64,000 nucleotides of DNA from Magicicada septendecula. Its lineage: Eukaryota; Arthropoda; Insecta; Hemiptera; Cicadidae. The notes beneath the pieces were generated by a model, which was not told the DNA's origin, did no database searches, and saw nothing but the letters and a program-made list of their open reading frames with translations. This document shows positions 10,020-20,609 of this stretch, one piece after another; position 1 is the stretch's first letter, and every line of letters starts with the position of its first letter. Both the position numbers and the translations under genes were made by a program. The stretch spans positions 350,549,111 through 350,613,110 of the forward strand of contig CM068367.1 of NCBI GenBank assembly GCA_034769895.1, read 5' to 3'.

Positions 10020-11261
10020 ATGGCAGGTAACGAAAGCAATATAAATGAAACGACTAGTGTCGAAAATTTTGATGAGTCAAACATGAGTAATTTTGAGATA
10101 CATTCGACTCCAAGTGCGAGCCAAGATAAAGTAGAGTTAAATTTAACAGGTCCAAGTAATGTGACTGAGGACTCGGGGGTCCAGGTAACCCCCACCTCAA
10201 CAAAATGTAGTAAATTAGATGATGAGATAATGAATATATTACAAACCATATCAATGGATATTTACGAACAGAAAAACGAAATTCAAGAATTTAAAAGTAG
10301 TGTCAATGAGAAATTAGATGTACAGAATCATAATTTTAATGACAAATTTGATGAATTGAAAAAACAGAATGATGAATTAAAAAATAATATTCAAGAGATT
10401 AATAGACGTTGTGAAAATACCCATGAAATGTTTAAAAATAGTTTGAATAAATTAGAACAGAGTATTGAGAGAATGGGAGTGGATGTGATGAATACAAACA
10501 AGAGTAATACAAATGAAAATTCTAATGATACGTATAAAGATGTGGTACTAGAGAATAAGTTAACAAATGATAATGATGATGTCGAAAATGATAAAAATAA
10601 TATGGAGAATGGTAATGTATTTGAAAAGGTAGTATCAGAGAGTGATACGTTGAAAATAAATAGTGAGAGTACTGATGAAGTTGTAGAATGTAATAATGGA
10701 ATGTTAATGCGTGTTTATGAGTCAGAGAGAAAGTGGAAAGATAGGATAGTGGTAGAATGGGGGCAGAGGGTAAATTTTCCCCTTATTTGTGATGAACCAG
10801 AGTGTTCACAAGTGTTATTATTGGAGGGCAAGAGACCCTATTTAATGAAAGATTTAAGTTGTTTTCCTTTTTTGTATAAGTTAGTACCCTCAGTGTGGAA
10901 TGAGATTGAAAGTGTGAGATGGTGTTATGATGAGAGAGATTTAGATAGAGAATGGTGTATTGATAGAGAGACAGAAGTGTATAAATTAAAGAGAGATTAT
11001 GATGAGTTGAAAGAAATGCTAGAAGTGTGTTTGAACAATAATAATTTAATTTATGATGAAAAAATAACTGACCCAATATTGAAGATAATTACTAATGGAG
11101 ACTTGACAGAAATACATAATGTTGACTTGGTATATGATTATTATGATAAAATGAATAAACTGAAATTTTATGGTTATGACACACAAGATAGCCATATGTG
11201 TGTAAATAAAATTGAAAATTGTTATTTGAAACAAAGACTAATTTTTGACGATGGAGGTTAA
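10020..11261 (+). CDS. E1 gag-like structural protein
   Basis: An intact 413-codon ORF begins at MAGNES, 160 nt after the primer site, and is the only long sense ORF in E1. Residues 1-60 are polar and acidic. Residues about 65-160 form a heptad-like coiled coil (FDELKKQNDELKNNIQEI). A central Asn/Asp-rich linker follows. The C-terminal third contains WGQRVNFP, ECSQV and ERDLDREW blocks and ends FDDGG. The same blocks and final DGG occur in the ORFs of E2 and E3, which shows selection on a family protein. There is no CCHC zinc knuckle and no protease motif, so RNA binding would have to use another surface. Position and coiled-coil self-association suggest a capsid-forming Gag; that is inference. 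The intact frame, despite no pol, suggests it is or was recently functional. Confidence 0.7.
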   Translation: MAGNESNINETTSVENFDESNMSNFEIHSTPSASQDKVELNLTGPSNVTEDSGVQVTPTSTKCSKLDDEIMNILQTISMDIYEQKNEIQEFKSSVNEKLDVQNHNFNDKFDELKKQNDELKNNIQEINRRCENTHEMFKNSLNKLEQSIERMGVDVMNTNKSNTNENSNDTYKDVVLENKLTNDNDDVENDKNNMENGNVFEKVVSESDTLKINSESTDEVVECNNGMLMRVYESERKWKDRIVVEWGQRVNFPLICDEPECSQVLLLEGKRPYLMKDLSCFPFLYKLVPSVWNEIESVRWCYDERDLDREWCIDRETEVYKLKRDYDELKEMLEVCLNNNNLIYDEKITDPILKIITNGDLTEIHNVDLVYDYYDKMNKLKFYGYDTQDSHMCVNKIENCYLKQRLIFDDGG

Positions 11262-12090
11262 ACAATAAAGCAATAAATGGACAATTTTAAGTATATTGTT
11301 TTATGGTTCTGACCTCGCAACCTTGGACAATGAAGTGTGATATAACTGAAGAATTGTAAATAAATGTTTAGTGAATTTAATTGTGTATTGTAAAATGTTA
11401 GCCAAACAATGTGTGTATGCAGTAGAAATTGTTGTAATAATAATAATAACATTTTTGCAATTTAAATAAATAACAAAATAATTTTGAAGAAGATAATAAA
11501 TAAATTGTAATTATTGTAATTGGTGAGAGTAATTAAAATGTTGTGTTTTCAATAATTAATTTAATTAAAATAATTTGAAATGTTTAAATATTTTTGATTG
11601 ATTTCAATGTTGTATAATTGAATTCTTCGAATAAGTTGAAATGTTTTGTGAGAGTTGAATTTCATAATTAATTAATTAATAAATGATAAATTGTTTTGTA
11701 TGAAATAACATTTTGTTAAATGTTTCAGAGGTAACGTGGAAGTACTGGTGTGTATGGTGTATATATTTTGTGTTTATGTCAGTAGGTGAATAATGTACTG
11801 TAATAATAAAATTCTATAACACAAGTCAAATAGAATAAAACGTTTACAGATGGTTAACTCAATTGAAAAAATTTTTAAATTCAATAATGAAAATAATTTG
11901 AGATAATAATTTAAAAAGTAATAATAACTGAAAAGGTAGTGTAAAATAAATGTTAATAATAAATTTGAAAATTTTAAGGAATCTAATTGTAGAAAGGGAT
12001 GAATGCTTTAAATGATGATGGATAAAAGAGTTCATGAAAATTTCACATGATAATGTTTTGTATAAAGTTTTATTTTAGTTATTAGTGTGC
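11262..12090 (+). other. E1 conserved noncoding region after gag
   Basis: AT-rich sequence without ORFs. It aligns by eye with the same region of E3 (46224-47230) and partly with E2. A shared block around 11290-11345 is built on GACCT(C/T)GC and AATGAAGTGTG. Conservation without coding is the hallmark of LARD-type internal domains. Confidence 0.6.
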
Positions 12091-12700
12091 AATCGCTGTG
12101 GTGGCATGTACCACAGTAGATAGCAGAATGGGTTGGGGGTAACAGGGAGTGTTACCTCCATCGGAGGCCGAAAGGGCGAAAATGCACGGCACACCCTTCT
12201 TGTACAATTGTATATTGTACCTTGATAGACTTTCGTGCCGTGCACAGTAATGATGTAGTAACATGCTTGAAGGTAGAGTTTGATTTCCCCGACTTTTCGG
12301 GCGATTACTGCCTTACCAGCACTAATCGTGGTTTTGGCTAGCGGTCAGCTATGGCCATAATCAAGTCCCTTGACCATAGCTGGCTTGAAATTGGTTGATA
12401 CTAGAAATTAACAGGGGGGGTGAAACTAGGGGAAATCCCGGAAACTATGGAACAGCGGCTGCCACTCTGTCCGAGTAGGGACAGCAGAGCCAGGTGGTAG
12501 ACCCGCATTAAGGGCGAGTAACTATAAAACAAAGATATGTTGATATCTAAACCGTTCAAATGTAACGCCGAAGCAAGGACAAGGAGATGTGAAATTCCTC
12601 CAACTATGCCGTCCTTGTGGAGGCCAATGGACATTACAGTCCAACAGAAAAAACAATAGTGTGTGTGGTTTGGGGCGTTGCTCGGGTGAGCAACGAATTT
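12091..12700 (+). ncRNA. Structured RNA domain of E1 with covarying helices
   Basis: This GC-richer island in AT-rich surroundings holds a string of hairpins. They include CTGTGGT/ACCACAG (12096-12116), GGTAACA/TGTTACC, CCTCC/GGAGG, TGCACGGCAC/GTGCCGTGCA (12183-12244) enclosing GTACAAT/ATTGTAC (12202-12220), CGATTA/TAATCG (12302-12328), CAGCTATGG/CCATAGCTG (12346-12382) and CGTTGCTC/GAGCAACG (12676-12695). E3 has the counterparts of all of these; E2 has those from about 12285 onward. Several stems differ between copies by paired, compensating changes, which is direct evidence for selection on base pairing. The function is unknown. Packaging, dimerisation, nuclear export or internal translation entry are candidates for a retroelement RNA. 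Confidence 0.7.
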
Positions 12701-14230
12701 AAATTTTATAACTTAAAGATGATCTCATTTTTGCACTAATTAAATGCTTGTATTATGCTTGGATAAATAGGTTCACATGTTTATTATACTGTGTTTATTC
12801 TGTTTTATAAATGTATTATTTTATTGTGTTAGAGATAAGGATTGATAAAAATATGTATTTCATATAATTTGTATAATTTTGAAATGTGTTTGTAGTAAGG
12901 TCATTCACCTTGCTAAGAAAATCAGCTGATCCGCTGTAGAATGTCACTTATAAATTGTTTGCTAATTTCCAGGATAACTAATGTTTGAAGCTAATGTTTT
13001 TAATGTGTTAAAGATTTTATTTTAAATGATGAAAATAATTTGATATAGTTGAGAATTTTAAATGATTTGTGAAAGGTATTAAAAGGTAGATTTTGGGTGA
13101 TTAATATTTTGTTGGGACATGTAGATCAGTCCAAGTTGAATTTGAAGTGGTAATAGAGATGAAAATGTTGTTATGAATAACAGTAATGTAGAATTTGAGA
13201 AGTATTGATGCTGACACAGTAGATATGGGGAAATATGTAGAATAATGAGTGATATATTGATGTTTATAAATGATGATATTTTGTTGTAATTGAAGTGAGG
13301 TAATGAGAATGTTAATTAGGGGATGGTAATTTTGTAAGAGGGGATAGTGTAGTGTAGGAGTCCGCAACAAAAGGGTTGGGACAGGAAGGGACCGTTTAGC
13401 GCCGGAAGGGGTTGCCTTAGGTAGAATCCAGGAACCAGATTAAGGGAATGAGCTTTTTGGGGGGGGGGGAAACACACATCCTAAGTACAAAGGGTTAGAG
13501 AGTATTTTTTTTTTATATAACGAGAGAATGATGCGGATTGAGTTTAGTAGTAAGTTGGGTTTAGAGATTGTTTGATAGATATTTTGATAAAGATGGGTGT
13601 CATGATAGTTAAAGCTGTTAGTGGTATTAGAGTCAGAGAGGTAAAGATTATATATGTATAAATGCCAAGTGGCAAAGCAAGTCATTATGAGTAATTAAAT
13701 CACCCAAACTAATGGAGAATGAGAATATTAAATAAAGAGAGTTATGGTAAAAATATAAAATTTTGATTGAAACAAGTGACAATTTTAATAGAATTTGAGA
13801 ATAAAGTAAAGTTATAAAATGCTTATTTTGAGTAATTTAAATATCAATTTTATTGTTAATCATAATAATATTTTGTTATTTTTAAATGTTTTATTTTATT
13901 GTGTTTTGTGTTTAAAGATAGAATTTTAAAAAGGTTCAATGTATGTTATGATGTAACTTATGTATAGCTTATGTAGGTCAGGGTTCTTGACTTGACCCAG
14001 TTTGATCAACTGATGGGTGATGTTCTATACTAAACCAGTTTTGGCAATGAAGTGATGCCAAGTTTGTTTCTTAATTAATTTAAATAAATTTTAATAATTT
14101 TAATATTGAGAAAAATATATTTTAATAAATTTAAATTTGTTCGAATTTAAAATTTTTTGGAAAAAAAAAGTTTTTTTTTGATTTTGTGCCTGCCATCTAA
14201 TTGATGTTTTGAATTCTGATTATATTATTG
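12701..14230 (+). other. E1 noncoding internal region, middle
   Basis: No sense ORF. Short blocks are shared with E3: CACCTTGCTAAGAAAATCAG near 12908, TTGACTTGACCCAGTTTGAT near 13990, and a small TTGGCA...TGCCAA hairpin near 14040. A run of ten G lies near 13460. Confidence 0.5.
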
Positions 14231-15318
14231 TGTAACAGTAAAATAGCTCAATACTTTGTCGAAATCAGGCCTGATCAACCTGAGTATTGTTATCATTGTT
14301 GTGCATGCAAACAATGTCGATATCTAGAGCACAGCTGTTACGATCTACCCAGCCGGTCCGTTCTTATCAGCGACTGATAAGACCCCAACTCGGTAGGAAG
14401 CCTAACTATGTAGGAACCCAAGATTGTGGCAGTCTTGAAATGAGTCATTGCTGGTCAAGTTCGCCTACTACTGAGAGTCAACGTTTCGAGCGCTGCAGTA
14501 CGTGAGGATTTTCTTGACATGAGGATCTATGCACTTAGCAAGTGCGAAAAGGGTTTTAATTTTGATTCCTGAACTGTCTGGGACCCTGATTGCTGTTACT
14601 TTGGAGCATTTTCACACCTGGGGCTTGGTGCCGTCATCTGGAGACTTCTTTCTGCCGCCGCGGATTTCCGCATTCCGCCGCCGCGTTCCGCGACTGACCT
14701 GGACTTCCGATACGCTTACTCTTCGATTGTGCGTGCATTACGCGGAGAACTTGTGGTGAGTGTATCTTTTCCTTGATTAATTTCCTAAACTGTGCCACGA
14801 CTGGTGTTTTGACACGGACTTGCGGAGAGTTACTTTTCGAGGGATTATCACTTCTGCGCCACATAAATACTGTATATATTAGTATAGCGTATTACATAAG
14901 TTATTTAGATTTATGTTGTTGTCAGTTTAAACATTTATTATTATTGCGGCATCAGCTAATGATATACAGTCATTTACTCTCATTGTTAGTTGGAGATACA
15001 AGCAAAACTTAATAAAATAGAATGATTTCTTATTTTGTATGCCTTACATGATTGGTATAGTAAATTTGAGCAAACTGCCTTATCAAGTGGTTTAGTGGTC
15101 AACCTTATTTGGACGGGATTGAATCTCCGTGTTCGCCCGTTGGTTTTCCCTGCACGGAGTGGCGCCCTTAAAAAAAAAAAAGAAAAAACTATATATAAGT
15201 GAATTGGATTTCTGGTTACCACTCACACTTCTTGATACTGACGTAGGTGGTGTTAATATCTACCAAGGAACCCCACCCCTTCTCCACTAGCTAGCCTGGG
15301 TAAATTCGGTGGGTAGCA
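14231..15318 (+). mobile_element. Solo LTR E4 nested in E1
   Basis: A 1088-bp block begins TGTAACAG and ends GTAGCA. It is flanked by the 4-bp duplication ATTG (14227-14230 and 15319-15322). E3 lacks it: at 49355-49380 E3 reads straight through the equivalent site with one ATTG, giving an empty-site control. No internal region is present, so it is a solo LTR left by LTR-LTR recombination, inserted after E1. Its start resembles the other LTRs but the body is different. Short ORFs inside are not believable genes. Confidence 0.8.
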
Positions 15319-15777
15319 ATTGTTTGTGTGTATTAATCGTGTTTTTTATTGAATTGTATTGTTTAGGATATATGTATAATCACATGTTAGGATAAGGAAG
15401 TCATGTTTAATGAATGTTCAATTTATTTGTTTTCTAATTATCAATAATTTTGATAGGATGTAGTTGTAAGTGTGTGTACGAGCCCAGTACTGAAGGCAGC
15501 CCAGTGTGCATGATAAGGGGGAACATATCGGTTTAGGATCTGGCATGATATAAGACCAAGGATTTGGAGTTTGGGGCGGCATGTTAGGAGGTGAGGTGCG
15601 CTGTGGTGCGTGTCTGTTCGATTTTATGGTGTTGGGATCTCGTACAGAGAAGTCCAGTGATCTCGTTCAGATGCGGCCATAGTCGCCGAGCCAGGGGGGT
15701 TGTTTACCCATGAAGTATAAGAGCTAAAGGGGGTTGTTGGCACCATATCCTCACCGGTCCTCTTAGGGGTTTTAGCA
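15319..15777 (+). other. E1 conserved 3' noncoding block
   Basis: The part from about 15600 is strongly shared with E3 (49740-49916) and E2 (38825-39030 on the minus strand). Shared pieces include GGTGTTGGGATCT, GAGAAGTCCAGT and GGGGGTTGTTGGCACC. It has no long ORF in E1. It probably contains cis signals needed near the 3' end of the genomic RNA. Confidence 0.6.
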
Positions 15778-15824
15778 ATGAGATTTCTTCTGTTTCGGCA
15801 GAAGATGTCTCATTGGGGGGGTAA
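15778..15824 (+). promoter_or_regulatory. E1 hairpin plus polypurine tract
   Basis: ATGAGA and TCTTCTG pair with CAGAAGA and TCTCAT around a TTTCGG loop. A G7 run followed by TAA comes next and then the 3' LTR. The G-run is the expected plus-strand primer. The hairpin directly before it is kept in E3 and, with changed but still pairing bases, in E2. Confidence 0.75.
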
Positions 15825-16932
15825 TGTAACGGGTCAAATAAAAGGATTTTTTATTAAAATATTCTAAATTAATTTCCATCTGTGTGGCCAGTCCACGTGT
15901 TTGAATAAAAGCATTGTGCGGACCAAGGAACAGTACGCTGTAACTGTTGTGAAACATTGGCAAAAGAATGTGCGAGGCGTCAATTCTAAGAACTGTACGT
16001 TTGTGTGACACCTGCGCCCAAATGCACCACCCCAGCATGTGCGCAGACGACGCCACGGTAGCAAACTCAACATGGCGTGGAAGCGAGATTTTTGCATTGC
16101 ACATAATCATAAACGACGGATGTAAGTCTAAGCCCAACCTCTTTTGTGACGTCAACCAGTGCTTACCAGATGTCATCCACGTCAAACACACAAAAAACCA
16201 CGTGTGTTGAATGTGACACAACAGTGGCGATGAAATAGAAGGCATTGCTTTCCACCTTGTGGGACCGCAATCTAGTTGATAGTAAGCGTAGAGACGCTCT
16301 GCCCAGTTAGCTTACAGACAGTGCCTGGCCAGGTACTTGCCCCAAGGGGCTCTTTCAAAATTTATAAGTTTCAAGTAAAAAAGTGAGTTTCAATTAACAG
16401 TAATGTGACAGTGGTGTTAGTGTTCGACGAAAGGACATCAAAATCTATTTTTGGCCTAGACGTCTATAAACAAACTTATAAATGAAGTCAATCGAAGTTG
16501 AGAGGACGCCTCGTGCCGGCAAGGGGTATATGTTTTTAATTTCAATAATAATGGGGTGTATATCTATTTAAAGGGGGTGTTCTAAATTAGTATGAATGAG
16601 AGAGAGAGCAGGCTGGGCGGCCTTCATAGATATAAGTTGTATATTTTAACTCTGTCAATATAAGATCTTTTACCAAAAAATGTAAGAAAATTTTAATTTA
16701 TTTTGATAATATTTTTTTATTGGAAAAGAATAACAGTACAAACTGAAATAATTACATATTAAAAAGAATTTAATTCTCTTCAGAAATGAGTTGCGTAAGT
16801 GATTTACTTAACCCGTAAACCATACTTGCATTCTAACGTTCGTGTGTCGGATTCTGGGTTCTTGGGCAAAATACAAGGTAGGTAAAAACTAATTTTATTT
16901 ATTTATATTTGTAAGTATAAAATATTAGCACA
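15825..16932 (+). repeat. E1 3' LTR
   Basis: Second copy of the E1 LTR, 1108 bp, nearly identical to the 5' copy apart from about ten substitutions and a 28-bp deletion. The target duplication CACT follows directly. Confidence 0.9.
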
Positions 16933-16936
16933 CACT

Positions 16937-17160
16937 ATATACGATGTAATTATTGATGCTGATTTAATTGCATAACTTCTTTACTAAATTTATATATTAT
17001 TTCATCTGTATTTGTGAAAATGGTATCTACGACTCTGTCGTGTCTCTCTACTTTATTTGGCCCTACAGTTGGATGTCATATACAATGATAATTAAATATA
17101 TTTCTTTAGTTAATTGCATGAATTAAATTATTGTTAATTTGTAAACCACAATCACACTTG
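16937..17160 (+). repeat. Degenerate tandem repeat that received E1 (right part)
   Basis: Continues the repeat block interrupted by E1, with another unit near 17062 (CCCTACAGTTGGATGTCATA). Removing E1 and one CACT copy joins GTTGGG to CACTATATACGATGTAA, in register with the other units. Confidence 0.4.
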
Positions 17161-19378
17161 TTAAACATGAAATTGATTTTGACTTTAACTGCCAACTAAG
17201 CTTCTAGTCTGAGTATATTTGTAAGCAAGGTAATTGATAAACTGTATTAAATTGAATCATGAGTTATAGATCCTATTTAGTGAGATGTTAACTTGTGAGT
17301 CAGGTCTTACACAAATCAATATAACATGAACGAATCCATTCTAAAATACATTTATTAAAATATCGAATCTCATCCGTATTCATATCATAACATAAATCAT
17401 ATAATAAGAGCACTTACAAATCTTTCTAAAAGACAATAAAATTCTATACCACATTTAAATAATTGAAAGAACAAGTTTAAAATAATTAAAAGAACAATCA
17501 AATATAGGCACTTATTCGTGCGTATTGACGTTACTAGCTACCAATGTGGTGTGCTCATAATTTGCATTAAGTGGTTTTACATCAAAACACATTAAACATT
17601 TATATACGTGAAATACTCATATACTAACAATACACATATTAAGCATATACATAGTTAAAATCATGTTCCTGCATGTCAACCTGTATCCATGGTTGATGTT
17701 AATCCATATAGCACTTGTGATTGACACTTTCGATTTCTATACGTACATCGTCCGAGAACACTAGTCTGCACTTCGCGACATTCGCTATGAGTATTAAGAT
17801 TGCCACAGTGTAAGTTGCGGCATAGCACTTAGAATCTGTCGACTGTGCGTATTCGCGTGAGTCTATTGACGCGATTGACAGCTTGATACCGTTACGCACT
17901 TAACAGTCTTTCATCTTGCACGTTTTACTCTCCTGCGATGCCTAGATTGCTTTCAAGTTCATTAGACAATTATACTCACTGCTATTACTTGACTTTATTA
18001 CGAAATAGTGTAGTATCACTACTTTATGTAAAGGTTCAAGAATGTCACTGCTAAATATTATCACCTTTATGACAGTGTATTACATATAGTTTATAAAGTT
18101 CGTTATTCGCACGTCATCGCGAACACTACCGTTCCGTTTTGGCGTTCTAAGTCTTATTCACGCACTTCCATTAAGTCTGAGCAGAGTCTTTATAGTATCT
18201 AACGAAATACTGCGAATTACTGGGTTACTGAGATACTGAAAATAACAATGTACTGGAAGAAAACTTTGACTCACTGAAATTAATGAAGTACCGATATAAC
18301 TGAAATACTGTGCAAAGTTTTTTATGAACCGAGTAAAGTTTTGAATGAACTAAGTAACAAATTCGAATGACTGAGAACTGAGAGCGCGTCCCCTTGAGTA
18401 TTCAGTTTTTATTCCTTTCGATCTTCCCACTCTTGTAACTCCGATGATCGCTCCAACTTCCCACCAAATCATCTCTGATAGGCTTATTGCATGGATCTTC
18501 CTGTGTCCTCTCGTCTCCAGTCTGTATTTCTGGCGAATTCTCCACCCAGTGCCGTTTTGAGAGGGATGTCCTTACTCGGGATTTGCTCTCTGGTCGCCGG
18601 CTTCTGTCAGCACCATCCCTTTCAGTTGCTCCCTTTGGAATTCTTGTTCCTCATTGGCTGGTTGGCTTTCTTAACTTGAGTTTGACGCAGTCCACGTGGA
18701 CTCGACGAGTTGCTGTCTTTCGTCCGTTGCCCTGTTCTTGGAATCCGTGTTAAGGCCTTGCTTCCGAAATCACATCTGCTACTTTTGGTGTAGCGTGTCA
18801 AATTCCCTTATTGTTGAGACACTATCAACTTCCTTCAATGAACTACGGGTGGCATAACATCTGTGTTCTCCACAAGCGTCACTCAGTCGCATGCTCCATT
18901 GTCTGTGCACCAACTATTGTTTTACTATAAGTCGCACACATGGTTTCGAACAAACTCTTACCGTTGGCTATGTATTTTTCTCGTTACTGGACAGATGTAA
19001 GGGTAGCATTCCTTTGTTATAATTGTGGAGTCAAGCGTTCCCATGCATTGTCCAGTTCGTCGCAACGTGTGCTGTACTGCTCATTGTTCGTTAATGGTTT
19101 TTATGTCGTTTTAACGGAAAGGAAAGGTTTGTTCCTTTTCGTCGCCCACCCTTGAACAAAGCTAACATGTGTCACTTTTGACGGGCTCTAATTGCTGGTG
19201 TACTTCTCTCGCAATACTCAAAATTTCAAAAAAAAAAAATCTCGAAATAATAATCACATTATAAGTACTGTATAAAGCTTATCCACTGGTACACCCAGTT
19301 GATATTGGGATGGACACCAAGTTCAAAGGTTTACTCTGAGTTGTTATTGAGTTCCTGGATCTTTCTAGTTAATGCTTT
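17161..19378. other. Mixed intron sequence, less AT-rich from 17700
   Basis: From about 17700 to 19200 base composition rises in GC, and short ORFs appear on both strands without conserved motifs. Around 18200-18390 the pentamers ACTGA and ACTGG recur irregularly. The edge near 18859 (GGTGGCATAACA) could be the minus-strand start of an LTR (TGTTATGCCACC), but no matching target duplication was found. Confidence 0.35.
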
Positions 19379-19421
19379 GTATTATTACTATTATTGTTAT
19401 TGTTATTATTATTATTACCAC
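19379..19421. repeat. (ATT/GTT)n simple repeat
   Basis: An imperfect trinucleotide run of about 40 bases mixing ATT and GTT units. Confidence 0.7.
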
Positions 19422-19830
19422 TTGTTTTTCATTTACCACATACAAACATTTCTAAAGCAACACCAATTGAATACTAATTTTTTTAATGAAGAATAGTGTT
19501 TGAGAACACATGTACTGTAGTACCTAATAGTGTTTTTTGTCTTTTTTATGGCTCACAGTATGCATGAAATGAAATTACAGTGTTTTACCAGTTTATGTAT
19601 ATTGGAATCATTATTTGCAATATGACATTGTTACTAGATTAATGCAGAAAAATGTGGTTGCCCTACTGGATTGTAACAAAGTTATATAAAATTGATAAAC
19701 TACATGAAGACAGTAACATTAATATGAAACATGTTTTGGGGATAAATAATTTCTTTTGGAAAATGGATGACATGATCAAGTTTAAAAATTGGTGAAAGCT
19801 TTACACAATTTAGAACTGAAATGTTATATA

Positions 19831-20607
19831 TAGTGGAACTCGCTTATAACAAGATTCAAGGGACCGGATGAATGTGCTCTTTTAAACCGGGTACTTGCTA
19901 CATCCGAGTTGTTGACTCGCAAGCCAAAATTTTTATAATGTTATTATCAAACACACAACAAAAAAAGCCTACTGCAGAAGAGAATTTGCACAATAAAATT
20001 TTGACATGTTTTACATTCCACGCTTAAAAGTGAAATTTAGACTTTAAACATTTTTTAGATGCTAACATTCTTTGCTGAATATTGGCATATAGTGCATTTG
20101 CAAAATATAGTATAAGTAACTGTGTAGTAAAAACTTACTAGAAATCAATTGGCTATCTGGCAAAAAAGCAAAACTTTTCATGCCACATGTACAATATTTA
20201 TTTTTATATTACAAGAAAATGTACTCTAATTTATTTGTCTGTTCTTGTTTCTAAATGGAACTGTCAAAATTATATTTCGCACACATAACTTAATTAACCT
20301 TAAAATAGTCATCTGTTTTTGTTTGTTATCAATTTTGTATCTGTAGATATCAAAACAGTTTTGTAATTTATTTAAATATTTCACGAATGTTTAAAATCCT
20401 GTATTGTAACCAACTTTTGTTAGACCTTAATCTATGAACAAGCCTGCGATACAATGCTCATTATAACCAAATCTCTAATGCATTCCTACTCGTTAAAAGC
20501 ATGTTTAATTATCATTACTACGATACAAAACCAAACAAATCTCGTACTTTTGCTTGTTACATCAGAGTCCTCATTATAAGCGAGCTCGTTATTTGAGAGT
20601 TTCACTG
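19831..20607. mobile_element. Pogo/Tigger-like MITE
   Basis: The 777-bp segment starts TAGTGGAACTCGCTTATAAC. Its other end, read inward, is CAGTGAAACTC followed shortly by CTCGCTTATAA. Both ends abut TA. There is no ORF. The ends resemble pogo/Tigger termini, so it is probably a non-autonomous derivative mobilised by a Tigger-like transposase. Confidence 0.6.
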
Positions 20608-20609
20608 TA

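Larger units (their letters stand above)
8705..16932 (+). mobile_element. LTR retrotransposon E1, gag-only, LARD-like
   Basis: Two near-identical LTRs of 1.1 kb begin TGTAACGG and end AGCACA. The element is flanked by the 4-bp duplication CACT (8701-8704 and 16933-16936), so insertion boundaries are exact. Inside are a primer binding site, one gag-like ORF, about 3.5 kb of noncoding sequence once the nested solo LTR is removed, and a G-rich polypurine tract. No reverse transcriptase, RNase H, integrase or protease motif is visible in any frame. It must therefore depend on proteins from an autonomous partner. Element length without the nested LTR is about 7.1 kb. Four-base duplication and TG...CA ends suit a Ty3/gypsy-type integrase, but the superfamily cannot be proven without pol. 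By eye the LTRs differ at about ten positions plus a 28-bp indel, so the insertion is fairly young. Confidence 0.85.

Noticed and set aside
12401-12634. Antisense ORFs at 12082-12264 and 12401-12634
   Set aside because: They overlap the structured domain, and conservation there follows base pairing rather than codons. The equivalent frames are not kept in E2 and E3.
12400-12660. Ribosomal RNA fragment as an explanation for the GC-rich island
   Set aside because: Phrases such as CGGCTGCCACTCTG look rRNA-like at first sight, but no known conserved rRNA core sequence was recognised and the hairpin order does not fit.
14287-15222. Several 60-80 codon ORFs on both strands
   Set aside because: All fall inside the solo LTR E4 and show no conserved protein features.
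18487-18753. Overlapping plus-strand ORFs of 88 and 62 codons
   Set aside because: Two frames are open over the same GC-richer stretch, which is typical of composition. No motif or splice evidence.
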